The notes under the pieces are model-generated. The model searched no databases and was not told where the DNA came from. It saw only the letters and a list, made by a program, of their open reading frames with translations. The position numbers and the translations under genes are program-made. 52,921 nucleotides of DNA, taken from positions 1-52,921 of the forward strand of contig JAVKGX010000012.1 in assembly GCA_031432545.1 (NCBI GenBank), written 5' to 3'. This DNA is from Armatimonadota bacterium (GTDB taxonomy: Bacteria; Sysuimicrobiota; Sysuimicrobiia; Sysuimicrobiales; Sysuimicrobiaceae). Each line of letters opens with the position of its first letter. Positions within the stretch are counted from its first letter, which is position 1. Below are positions 34,918 to 43,630 of this stretch, one piece after another.

Positions 34918-35691
34918 CTATCGCCCCCGAAACACCGGCCTGCGCTTTTCCAGAAAGGCCGCGATCCCTTCTTCCTTGTCTTCGGTCCCGAACAGCAGGT
35001 AGAACAACCGCCGCTCGTGGTCCAGCCCCACTTCCAGGGGCGTGTCGAGGGACTTCAGCACCGCCTCCTTGGCGAGGCGGACGGCCACCGGCGCCTTCGC
35101 GGCGATCTCCCGGGCCAGGGCGCGTGCCTCGTCCAGCAGCATCTCGGGCGGCACGACGCGGTTGACCAGGCCCCAATCGTACGCCTCCCGGGCCGTGAGG
35201 TGGCGGCCGGTCAGGATCAACTCCATCGCCCGGTGCTTGCCCACCGCCCTCGGCAGCCGCTGGGTCCCGCCCGCACCGGGCATGATGCCCAGGTTGATCT
35301 CGGGTTGCCCGAAGCGGGCGGTCTCCGAGGCAACGATGATGTCGCACAGCATCGCGAGTTCGTTCCCGCCGCCCAGGCAGAAGCCGCTGACCGCTGCGAC
35401 GATCGGCTTGGGGAAACGCCGGATGCGCTCCCACTGCTCGAACCGGTATTCGTGCAGCATCTGCACGGGGGTGGCGCCCGCGAATTCGTTGATGTCGGCG
35501 CCCGCGGCGAAGGCACGCTCGTCGCCGGTCAGGATCACCACACGGACGGCTTCGTCGGCGTCGAACGCCTGCAGCGCGGCGACGATCTCGTCCATCGTCT
35601 GCCGGTTGAGGGCGTTGAGCACCTTCGGCCGGTTGATCTGGATGGTGGCGACGCCGTCTGTGACGCTGGTGAGGATGTTCTCGAAGGTCAT
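34918..35691 (-). CDS. enoyl-CoA hydratase (PaaF/crotonase type)
   Basis: A 257-residue hydratase adding water to trans-2-enoyl-CoA. NRPKVLNALNRQTM, AFAAGADINEF, SGFCLGGGNELAMLCDI (oxyanion hole with the first catalytic Glu), and NLGIMPGAGGTQRLPR are the classical short-chain hydratase motifs; the usual second Glu (LG.IPG) position is inside NLGIMPG, where the family's E is replaced by M. The start is ATG 35691 with GAGGTG 5 bases upstream; the frame's upstream extension is shadow over the next gene. Likely acts with the dehydrogenase and thiolase downstream. Confidence 0.9.
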   Translation of the reverse strand: MTFENILTSVTDGVATIQINRPKVLNALNRQTMDEIVAALQAFDADEAVRVVILTGDERAFAAGADINEFAGATPVQMLHEYRFEQWERIRRFPKPIVAAVSGFCLGGGNELAMLCDIIVASETARFGQPEINLGIMPGAGGTQRLPRAVGKHRAMELILTGRHLTAREAYDWGLVNRVVPPEMLLDEARALAREIAAKAPVAVRLAKEAVLKSLDTPLEVGLDHERRLFYLLFGTEDKEEGIAAFLEKRRPVFRGR

Positions 35692-35734
35692 AGGCACCTC
35701 GCGACCCGAAGGGGAGTCGACCGACGATGAGGCC

Positions 35735-36676
35735 CTACCCGTTCGCTCCCAGCGCGGCCCCGCACATTCCGCAGAAACGGTGTTCGGCAGGCAGGGCGAC
35801 CGCGCCGCACGAAGCGCATGTCCGTGTCGGGTGGGCCAGCCTCTCGCGGAGCATCGCGTAGTCCACGGGGCGCTTGTCGTGGAACGCACGCAATCCCTCG
35901 GCGGTCTCTGCCATCCCGCTGTGCAGCGCCAGCCAGTCCCGCGCGTGGCCGACGGTGAGCCCCCACGCCAAGTCGCGCCAGAAGTTCAGTTGCTGTTTGG
36001 TGTAGCGCGTGCACTCCGGCAGCTTGTCGACGAGCTTGCCCACCAGGCGGTCCACCGCCGCGTCGAGCTCCGGGCGCGGCACCACCTCGTTCACCAGGCC
36101 CCACGCCAGCGCCTGGGCTGCGGAAATCGGCTCGCACAAGTACAGCATCTCCCGCGCGCGGCGGTCGCCGATCACCAGCGGCAGCCACTGCGTGGCCCCC
36201 CCCGCCGCCACGCTACCGCGCGCCGTCCCCACTTGCCGGATCGTGATGTCGTCGGCTGCCACCGCGAGGTCGCAGGCAATGTTGAACTCGTTGCCCCCGC
36301 CCACCACCATGCCGTTGAGCCGCGCCACCGTCGGCTTGCCCAAGTTGCGCAGCCTGTCGTGCGCTTCGATGAACGCCCCCATCCACTTCCAGTAGTCGTG
36401 CGGGCGGCTGAGGAACTGCATCTGCTCGTCCAGATCCGCGCCGGTGCAGAACGCACGGTCGCCCGCTCCCGTCAGCACGAGCACACGCACCCGGTCGTCG
36501 TAGGAGGCGTCCTCGAATGCCGCCGACATCTCCTTGAGCGTGACAAAGTCCAGCGCGTTGAGGACGTGCGGGCGGTTGATCACCACGGTGGCCCGCTCTC
36601 CGTCCTTTTCGTAGACGATGCTGCGGAAACCGAAGTCGGAGGGTGCACGGGGTCGGAAGTCGTACCGCATGCCCAT
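35735..36676 (-). CDS. crotonase-family protein with C-terminal zinc ribbon
   Basis: A 313-residue crotonase (enoyl-CoA hydratase/hydrolase fold) with an added C-terminal zinc ribbon, CASC...CGMC, in its last ~30 residues. The core has NRPHVLNALD, AFCTGADLDEQ, NGMVVGGGNEFNIACDLAVA (oxyanion hole), and RGSVAAGGATQWLP. Parts recall ring-opening hydrolases of the BamA/Oah group (FCTG..., NGM.IGGG.E..MACD), but it is shorter and the relationship is inferred. ATG 36676 has AAGGTGAG about 5 bases upstream; GTG 36685 and ATG 36670 are alternatives. The ribbon could mediate partner binding. Its substrate is not known. Confidence 0.82.
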   Translation of the reverse strand: MGMRYDFRPRAPSDFGFRSIVYEKDGERATVVINRPHVLNALDFVTLKEMSAAFEDASYDDRVRVLVLTGAGDRAFCTGADLDEQMQFLSRPHDYWKWMGAFIEAHDRLRNLGKPTVARLNGMVVGGGNEFNIACDLAVAADDITIRQVGTARGSVAAGGATQWLPLVIGDRRAREMLYLCEPISAAQALAWGLVNEVVPRPELDAAVDRLVGKLVDKLPECTRYTKQQLNFWRDLAWGLTVGHARDWLALHSGMAETAEGLRAFHDKRPVDYAMLRERLAHPTRTCASCGAVALPAEHRFCGMCGAALGANG

Positions 36677-36746
36677 CACTCTCACCTTCTTCGCACGGCG
36701 GCCAAGCCGCCGGCTCCGGCGGAACGTGAGGGCGGGCGCGGTGCGC

Positions 36747-37052
36747 TCACTCCACGACCTCCGCGGTCATCAAGACCACCAAATCCCTAGCGAAGGACAT
36801 CAGATCACGCCCCGCCGCCCGCGCCTCCGGAGAGGCCAGCGCCTCGCGCATCGCCTCCGCGTCGTCGAAGTACATCTCCGCCATCATGTAGTAGGGCGCC
36901 TGTCCTCCCATCGGGGAACCGGTGACGCGTGAGATCTCCACGCGGCGCAGGTTCGGCGTCTTGGCGTTGAGGGGGACGTGCACGTTGAAGTAGTGCTCGT
37001 CGAACGCCTTGGGATCGGACGGCGGCCGGTACAGGGCGACCAGTTTCACCAT
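36747..37052 (-). CDS. EthD-family dimeric alpha-beta barrel protein
   Basis: A 101-residue protein with the EthD/ferredoxin-like fold: MVKLVALYRPPSDPKAFDEHYFNVHVP at the N-terminus contains the YF..HVPL segment of this family, followed by MAEMYFDDAEAMREALASPE. EthD-like proteins accompany oxidative degradation operons; their biochemical function is generally unknown. The start is ATG 37052, with GGAGGG 7 bases upstream; that ribosome site lies within a perfect palindrome CCCTCCGGAGGG (37059-37070). It is the first member of the degradation set after valS and the SPOR gene. Confidence 0.85.
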   Translation of the reverse strand: MVKLVALYRPPSDPKAFDEHYFNVHVPLNAKTPNLRRVEISRVTGSPMGGQAPYYMMAEMYFDDAEAMREALASPEARAAGRDLMSFARDLVVLMTAEVVE

Positions 37053-37141
37053 CGTCTGCCCTCCGGAGGGAAGTCTGAACGGAGAGGTTCGCGATCGGAT
37101 CGCCGCGCTCCTGGCGGTGTGGGCGGTGTCTGCCGCGCACC

Positions 37142-37567
37142 TCAGCGCACCGGAAGCACGATCGCCGGGTAGCCGCGCCGCTGCAGCCGCTCGGCGGCGT
37201 GTCCAGCGAGGTCTCGGGATGCGTAGGGCCCCACGACGACGCGAAGCCACTCCCCGGGCAGGACGGTGGCCGCGAACCCCTCCCGCCGCAGCGCCGCGGC
37301 CAGCGCATCGGCATTGGAGCGGCTGCGGAACGCTCCCACCTGCACGCGATACGCGGACGCCGCTGCGGGCGGCGCGACGACCCGAGACGTCGCAGCACCC
37401 GAGCGCATCGGGGCCGCGGTCGCCGGTCGGGGCGAGGCGGGCGTCGGGGTCGGGTGGACGGCCGCCGGCGGGCCGTCGGGTGCCCCGCGCTGCGTGGACT
37501 GGAAGCCCAGGACGAACCCGGCCGCGAACAGCGCACCGAAGATCACCACCCTGAGGACCGTCGCCAC
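37142..37567 (-). CDS. SPOR-domain membrane protein
   Basis: A 141-residue protein: one N-terminal transmembrane helix (VLRVVIFGALFAAGFVLGF), a proline/alanine-rich linker (about 25-70), and a C-terminal SPOR domain (YRVQVGAFRSRSNADALAAAL through VVVGPYASRDLA). SPOR domains bind denuded peptidoglycan at division septa or spore envelopes. It starts with GTG 37567, 15 bases after valS, with a GGGGGT ribosome-site-like sequence. It is probably carried on the valS transcript; similar small SPOR proteins follow valS or folC in Gram-positive relatives. Confidence 0.88.
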   Translation of the reverse strand: MATVLRVVIFGALFAAGFVLGFQSTQRGAPDGPPAAVHPTPTPASPRPATAAPMRSGAATSRVVAPPAAASAYRVQVGAFRSRSNADALAAALRREGFAATVLPGEWLRVVVGPYASRDLAGHAAERLQRRGYPAIVLPVR

Positions 37568-37582
37568 GCGTACCCCCGGCCG

Positions 37583-40225
37583 TCAACCCGCCAGGTATCG
37601 CCGGAGTCTGTCGGCACGGCGCTGCGTCTCGGCGAGCCTCTCGCGCTCCGCGGAGACCACCTCTGCGGGCGCACGGGCCACGAACATCGGGTCTGCGAGT
37701 CTGCGTTCCAGCCGCTGGAGTTCCCGGCCGACGTCTTCGAGTTCGCTGCGCGCCCGCTCCGCCAGGGATTCGGCCTGCTCGGCGGCAAGCGGCACGTACA
37801 GTTCGACGGTCCCGACCACTCCCAAGGCGGCCGGATGGGGCCGGTCGGCGTCGGGCGACCACTTCACCTCGGCCCGCGCCAGCGCGCGCACGAAGGGGCT
37901 CGCTTCCTCCAGGACCGCGCGTTCGGCCGGCGGTGCTGCGATGTGGACCCCGATGGTGTGGTGCGGGGGCAGCCGAAGGTCGGCGCGGAGGCTGCGGATC
38001 TCCCGGATAACATCCTGCACCAGCGTTATCTGCCTGTCGACTTGCTCGTGGATCCGGCGCGGATCGGCCTGCGGCCACGGCCCCAACATCAGCGTCTCGC
38101 CCCGGTGGGGCAGCGACCGCCACACCTCCTCGGTCACGAAGGGCATGATGGGGTGCAGGAGGCGCAAGCTCTGATCCAGGACGTACCAGAGCACCCAGCG
38201 GGTCGTGGAGACGGATTGGCCCCCCGCGGCGGGCTGCTGGATCTGTACTTTGGCCATCTCCAGGTACCAGTCGCAGTACTCGCTCCACAGGAAGCGGTAC
38301 AGGCTGCGCGCGGCGTCGTCGAACCGGTAGGTCTCGTACGCGCGCGTGACCTCCTCGACGGTGCGCTGGAGGCGGCCCAGGATCCAGACGTCCGCCGCGG
38401 TGAAGCTGAGTTCCGCCGGGTTTGCCGCCGATGGGTCGGTCTCACCCAGGTTCATGTGCACGAAACGGGCCGCGTTCCAGATCTTGTTGGCGAAGTTGCG
38501 CGTGTCCGCGATCATCTTCTCTTCGAACCGCATGTCCTGCTGAGACTGCGAGCAGCGGGCGATCAGCGCGAAGCGCAGCGCGTCCGCACCGTGCCGTCCG
38601 ATCACCTCCAGCGGATCGATGCCGGTGCCCAGCGACTTGCTCATCCGGCGCCCCTGCATGTCGTGCACCGTGGGGTGGATGTACACGTCGGCAAAGGGCA
38701 CCTCACCTATGAACTCCAGGCCGAACATGATCATGCGGCACACCCACAGAAAGATGATCCCCCGGTCGGTCACGAGCAGACGCGTCGGATAGAAGTAGCG
38801 CAGATCTTCGGTGTCGCGCGGCCAACCCAGTGTGGCGAAAGGCCACAGTGCCGAGCTGAACCACGTGTCGAGCACGTCGGGATCCTGTGCCCATCCCCGG
38901 TGGTTGCAATTCCTGCAGGCGGACGGTTCGGCCTTGGATGCGATGCGCTGCCCGCACCCCTCGCACGTCCACACCGGGATCCGGTGCCCCCACCACAACT
39001 GGCGGGAGATCGTCCAGGGGCGGATGTTGTCCAGCCAGTCCAGCGCCACGCGCGTCCACCGCTCCGGATGGAAGCGGACGCGGCCCGACCGGATCGCCTC
39101 CGCCGCGCGGGCGGCCATGCCCTTGACGTCGCAGAACCACTGCTCGGTGATGTACGGCTCGATGACCGTGTGGCACCGGTCGCATCGGCCCACGCTGGTG
39201 CGGTACGGCTCCACCTTCTCGATCAACCCCAACGACGCGATGGCCTCCGCCACGCGCTCGCGGGCCTCGAAGCGGTCCAGCCCGGCGAATTCACCCGCGG
39301 CCTCGTTCATCCGGCCGTCCTCCGCGATCACCACCAGCGGCACCAACCCGTGGTCCCGCCCGATCGCGAAGTCGGTGGGGTCGTGACCGGGCGTGATCTT
39401 GAGCGCTCCGGTGCCGAACTCGGGGTCGACGCGCCGGTCAGCGATGACGGGCACCTTGCGCCCGACGATCGGCACCACCACTTCCCGTCCGATCATGTCC
39501 CGGTACCGCTCGTCCTCCGGATGCACCGCCACGGCGACGTCGGCCAGGATCGTCTCCGGCCGCTGGGTGGCGATCACCACCCCGGGCGAACCGTCCGCGC
39601 CCGAATACCGCACGTGCCACAGGTGGCTGTCGACCTCCTCGTGCTCGACCTCCAGGTCGGAGATCGCGGTGCGGCAGCGCGGACACCAGTTGACCATGTA
39701 GTCCCGGCTGCGATAGATGAGCCCCCGCTCGTACAGCCGCACGAACGCCTCCAGCACGGCGTCGGAGTATTGGGGGTCCAGGGTGAAGACCTTGCGATCC
39801 CAGTCGCAGGACAGCCCCAGGCGCTCGAGCTGCGCATAGATGATACGGCCGTACTTACCCACCCAGTCCCACACCCGCGCCTCGAACCGCTCCCGGCCCA
39901 GGTCCTCGCGCCGCAGTCCCTCGGCCGCGAGTTCCTTTTCCACGACGTTCTGGGTCGCGATGCCGGCGTGGTCCGTACCGGGTTGGTACAGGGCGTTGCG
40001 CCCCCGCATGCGCCAAAAGCGCGTCTGCACGTCCTGCAGCGTGTTGTTGAGGGCGTGTCCGATGTGCAGCTCCCCGGTCACGTTGGGCAGCGGCATCATC
40101 ACCGCCCACGGCTCGCGCGCCGCATCCGGGACCGCACGGAAGTACCCGCGCTCCCTCCACTCCTGGTACAGGCGCTGCTCGACCTGCGCCGGATCGTAGG
40201 CCTTCGGAAGTCGATCGATCGCCAC
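37583..40225 (-). CDS. valS: valine--tRNA ligase ValRS
   Basis: A class Ia synthetase of 880 residues: HIGH motif in PNVTGELHIGHALN, CP1 editing domain (TQRPETILADVAVAVHP), KMSKS in RRMSKSLGTGIDP, anticodon-binding domain, and a C-terminal coiled coil (LAERARSELEDVGRELQRLE to the end) that grips tRNA. GTG 40225 (MAIDRLPKAYD) is chosen because GGAGGGAGG lies 6 bases upstream and residues before it lie inside the leader. A zinc-binding CDRC/CEGC...CRNC pattern is present in the catalytic insertions. It is controlled by the adjacent valine T-box. Confidence 0.97.
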   Translation of the reverse strand: MAIDRLPKAYDPAQVEQRLYQEWRERGYFRAVPDAAREPWAVMMPLPNVTGELHIGHALNNTLQDVQTRFWRMRGRNALYQPGTDHAGIATQNVVEKELAAEGLRREDLGRERFEARVWDWVGKYGRIIYAQLERLGLSCDWDRKVFTLDPQYSDAVLEAFVRLYERGLIYRSRDYMVNWCPRCRTAISDLEVEHEEVDSHLWHVRYSGADGSPGVVIATQRPETILADVAVAVHPEDERYRDMIGREVVVPIVGRKVPVIADRRVDPEFGTGALKITPGHDPTDFAIGRDHGLVPLVVIAEDGRMNEAAGEFAGLDRFEARERVAEAIASLGLIEKVEPYRTSVGRCDRCHTVIEPYITEQWFCDVKGMAARAAEAIRSGRVRFHPERWTRVALDWLDNIRPWTISRQLWWGHRIPVWTCEGCGQRIASKAEPSACRNCNHRGWAQDPDVLDTWFSSALWPFATLGWPRDTEDLRYFYPTRLLVTDRGIIFLWVCRMIMFGLEFIGEVPFADVYIHPTVHDMQGRRMSKSLGTGIDPLEVIGRHGADALRFALIARCSQSQQDMRFEEKMIADTRNFANKIWNAARFVHMNLGETDPSAANPAELSFTAADVWILGRLQRTVEEVTRAYETYRFDDAARSLYRFLWSEYCDWYLEMAKVQIQQPAAGGQSVSTTRWVLWYVLDQSLRLLHPIMPFVTEEVWRSLPHRGETLMLGPWPQADPRRIHEQVDRQITLVQDVIREIRSLRADLRLPPHHTIGVHIAAPPAERAVLEEASPFVRALARAEVKWSPDADRPHPAALGVVGTVELYVPLAAEQAESLAERARSELEDVGRELQRLERRLADPMFVARAPAEVVSAERERLAETQRRADRLRRYLAG

Positions 40226-40520
40226 GTCTGCCTCCCTCCATGGGGGCAACGAACGAGCGCCGCTCCGTCCCTGGGGACGAAGCGGCGCTCCGCGGTACCA
40301 CCCTGATTCCGCCACCCGCATGGGCGCGTGCGATCGCCCGGCCGGGTCGCGGCCCTCTGTACGCTGTCACGGGCGAACCCGTCGGGCTCTGACCTGCAGC
40401 GCAGGCTGTTCCCGCCGCTCGGGGGCGACGTTCACCGGCGACCGCACAGAAGGGCTCTCAGACGCCGGCCCTTCCTCTCTCGGTGCGGTGTCCCGGCTAC
40501 TCCTCCCCGTCCTCGCCTTT
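40226..40520 (-). promoter_or_regulatory. valine T-box leader of valS
   Basis: An about 295-base leader. Stem I has the AGTA box (GGAGTAG), a GAGAGAGG motif, and specifier loop GTGAAC-GTC-GCC with valine codon GUC at 40429-40427. The antiterminator has canonical AGGGTGGTACCGCG (40304-40291), whose UGGU would pair with the ACCA end of tRNA-Val. The terminator hairpin is next. Uncharged tRNA-Val would stabilise the antiterminator and switch valS on. Confidence 0.95.
40249..40290 (-). terminator. terminator hairpin of the valS T-box
   Basis: GAGCGCCGCT...AGCGGCGCTC extends into GTCCC/GGGAC, giving about a 16-bp stem (40290-40255). It is followed by GTTCGTTGCC, a poor U-run, so termination may rely on the unusually strong stem. 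Confidence 0.8.
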
Positions 40521-42203
40521 GCCCGCATTATGGGCCACGGCGGTCGATCTTTCAACCGGCAGGCGTCCCACGTTGGGGCCCGCGACCCGAACGTCACCGC
40601 GCCGGCGCGTGACGCCCGCGCCGTCGAGGTGCTCGAGCAGCGCCAGCATGTACTTGCGCGACCCGCCCACGGTGTCGCGCGCCTGCCCCACGCCGAGGGA
40701 GCCGGCGGCCCGGCGCACGACCGCGGCGTCGAACAGGAGGCCGCGCAGCTCGACCACCTCGCCGTCGTCCATCATCATCTGCAGCACCGGCTCTGAGGCC
40801 GGCCCAAACGCGCGAAGGAGGTCGCCGCGTTCGGGGGCCTCCACCCCTGCCCCCCGAATCCGCTCCCGCACGGCCGCCCGCAGCCGCTCCTGCTCCGGGG
40901 TGGCGCGGGGAACGTGCCCGGGCGCGCGCACGAACCCCGCATCGTACTCGACCGCGTCTGCGACGAAGGTGGCGAGCGCCTCGTCGACCTGGCGGCGACC
41001 GCCGCAAGCCACTCGCCGCGCGGGATGCCCCGCCGCCAGGGCCGGACGCGGTGGTAGGCCCGCAGCGCCTCCAGCGCCCAGGCTCTCGCGGACTCCATGG
41101 CCGAGGCGGCGACCCACCCCTCGCCCGAGACCACCGCCTCGCCCCGTTCGCGCATCCTTTTGAGGACGTCGCCGACGGTCGCGGCATCCAGCGCCGCCGC
41201 GCGGGCGATCTCGGCGACGCCCAACGGCCGCACGCCAGCCTGCCGCAGCACCTCCGCCACGACGACGTCTGGCGAGCCGCTTTCCACCGCGCACAGGGAG
41301 GCGAGGACGCTCGCGTCCCCGCGCCGGTGGCGCGCTGTCCCGACGCGCAGGACTTGCCCGCCGCCCCAGGTCAGCATCGGAGACAAGCGGCGGATCACGA
41401 ACGGGTCGCCGCAGGCTGCCACGACCGGTGATTCCAGCAGGATCTGGACGGGCGCGTCCTGGCCGGCATCGAGTGAGGCGCGGTCGAGCAGCGCCACGCG
41501 ACCGATGGCTTCCGCCGTACCGGGGTAGAAGCGTACGCGTTCGAGGTGGCGCATACGCGGCACACCGGGCAGAAGGCACAGGCGTGCGTCGAGCGCGATC
41601 GCGGCCTCGTAGGCATCACGAACGACCGGTCGACGGGAAGCCGAACCGGCCCGTCCGGGTTGCGCGGGGATCCGTCCCCCAGGCTCTGTCCGAGGAGCCG
41701 CAAGAGTTCGTCCAAACCCTCGCCCGTCCGCGACGACACCGTGACCATCGGGGCCGACTCCAAGAACGTGCCCTGACGAACGCTCGCACCTCTCCCTGCA
41801 CCAGGTCCAGCCACTCGTCGTCCACGAGGTCGCACTTGGTGATCGCGACGATGCCGCAGAGGATCTGCAGGAATTGCAGGATCTCCAGGTGCTCACGGGT
41901 CTGGGGCATCACACCCTCGTCGGCGGCCACCACCAGGATCACGAGGTCGAAGCCCGCAGCCCCAGCCAGCATGTTGCGGATCAGGCGTTCGTGTCCGGGG
42001 ACGTCCACGAATCCCACGCGCAACCCGTCCGGCAGGTCGAGGTGCGCGAACCCCAGGTCGATCGTCATCCCGCGTCGCTTTTCTTCTTCCAGACGGTCGG
42101 GATCGATGCCCGTCAGCGCGCGCACCAGCGCGCTCTTGCCATGATCGATGTGGCCTGCCGTGCCAACCACGGCGGTCCGGACGACATCAGGCTGTGCGCA
42201 CAC
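40497..42203 (-). pseudogene. selB: selenocysteine-specific elongation factor SelB, frameshifted with internal deletion
   Basis: SelB delivers Sec-tRNA to UGA codons. Pieces run in order through different frames: G domain ([21 protein letters not shown]) from about 42203; shift near 41771 (VRAFVR then [14 protein letters not shown], one G missing from a GGG run); a jump near 41621-41636 from RLPVDR directly to [21 protein letters not shown], skipping EF-Tu-like domain II (about 75 residues); domain III and winged helices to about 40990; another one-base loss near 40988; then the last winged helices with the ending GVTRRRGDVRV. The last ~20 codons run into the valS promoter region. The start (GTG 42203 or 42212) is uncertain. 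The neighbouring genes are intact, so true decay is likely, but sequencing error cannot be excluded. Confidence 0.85.
40527..40555 (-). promoter_or_regulatory. sigma-70-type promoter of valS
   Basis: TTGAAA (40555-40550), 17-base spacer, CATAAT (40532-40527), directly upstream of the valine T-box. It lies within the last codons of the selB remnant. Confidence 0.8.
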
Positions 42204-42253
42204 GTCGCACACTCTCAGAGAACGCGGGTGGGGGGGGACCTCCGTTTGCGCCT

Positions 42254-43609
42254 TCAGCGGGCCGGCGCAGCCTGCCGCCCAGCGGCGACCACCGCCGCCA
42301 CGAGTTCTCCGTCCTGTTCGGGGAGCACCGAACGCAGGTCCAGCAGCACGGTGTCGTCGTGGATGCGCGACAGCACCGGTGGATCGGCGCAGCGCAGACG
42401 TGCGGACCACGCCTCGGCGTCCACGTGCGGATGCCTCACCGCCACGGCGAACGACGGCAGGGAGGCTCCGGGAAGCGAGCCGCCGCCGGACTCCGCCTCG
42501 GTCGGCAACACACGCACTTCCAACGAAGGCAACGCTGCGCTGATCTTACCCGCCACACGCTCCGCCCGAAGGCGCAGCTTCCCGGTCGAAGCCGCGAGCG
42601 TCCGGAGGATCGGGACGCGGCGCCACGCCCGATCCGGATCCAGGTACAGCCGCAGCGTCGCCTCCAGCCCCGCCAGATCGAGCTTGTCGATGCGCACCGT
42701 GCGGTACAATGGATGGGATCGAATGCGATCCACCAAATCGCGCCGCCCGAGCAGCACGCCGGCCTGGGGGCCGCCCAGCAACTTGTCCGCGCTGAACGTC
42801 ACCACGTCGGCGCCGGCCGCGACCGCCTCCGGCACCGTGGGGTTCGTAGGGCAGCCCGCGCGAGCGCAAGTCCAAGAGGCATCCGCTTCCCAGGTCGTAG
42901 CAGACCGGTACGCCGACCCGCTGCCCCAGGGCGGCCAGGTCCGGGACCGACACTTCGGACGCGAAACCCACCAGCCGGAAGTTGCTGCGGTGGACCTTGA
43001 CGAGCAGGGCCGTGTCCGGGCCGATGGCACCTTCGTAGTCGGCGAGCCGCGTGCGGTTGGTCGTGCCGACCTCGATCAGACGCGCCCCGCTGGCGCGCAT
43101 CACGTCGGGCATCCGAAACGAACTGCCGATCTCGACTTGCTCGCCGCGCGAGACGGCGGCCGCGTTGTTGTTGACGACCACCGCCGCCTGCGCACCGGTC
43201 AGCTGCGTCAGCAGGGCGGCGACGTGGTCCTGGCGCGACGCCCGGCGCCCGGTGTGCAGGTCGAGTTCCAGGTTGACCGACCCAGTCGCCCGAGCGATCG
43301 TCTCCACCGCCTCGTCGGCGAGGGGGCCCGTCCGAGGTTCGTGTGCAGCAGGACCCCGCTGGCATTGAGGACCCGCCGCAGCGACGGCCGCGTCGCCGTG
43401 CAGATCCTCCGGTCGATCTCGCGCAGCAGGAAGTCGAAGCCGACGCGGTCTGCAGCGCCAGCCAGCATTGCCTCCCGCTGCTCGTCGAAAACGCCGCGGA
43501 CGATCTCGGTCGCCAGCGCGCGCCCGATCCCCTCCAAGCGCGACCGCGCCCCGAGGGCTTCAAGCACCCGCTCGACCGAAGGCAGATCCCGCAGCGTCTG
43601 GCGCGACAT
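42254..43609 (-). pseudogene. selA: L-seryl-tRNA(Sec) selenium transferase SelA, frameshifted with internal deletion
   Basis: SelA converts Ser-tRNA(Sec) to Sec-tRNA(Sec) with PLP. From ATG 43609 (LRDLPSVERVLEALG) the N-terminal part reaches LNASGVLLHTNLGRAP, then a C5 run (43322-43326), apparently one C short, shifts the frame to TIARATGSVNLELDLHTG. An in-frame gap near 43155 joins VVVNNNAAA directly to VSRGEQVEIGSSFR, missing about 15 residues normally present. A C4 run (42839-42842), one C too many, shifts back to TVPEAVAAGADVV and the PLP-lysine segment TFSADKLLGGPQAG, continuing to the stop at 42254. Reading-frame loss plus deletion make it non-functional as read. Confidence 0.87.
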
Positions 43610-43630
43610 ACAAGACCCCGCACGATCTCA

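Noticed and set aside
40497-43609. Programmed frameshifting in selA and selB
   Set aside because: Several shifts in both genes, of opposite sign, combined with internal deletions, and no slippery heptamer with a downstream structure; decay or sequence error is more likely.
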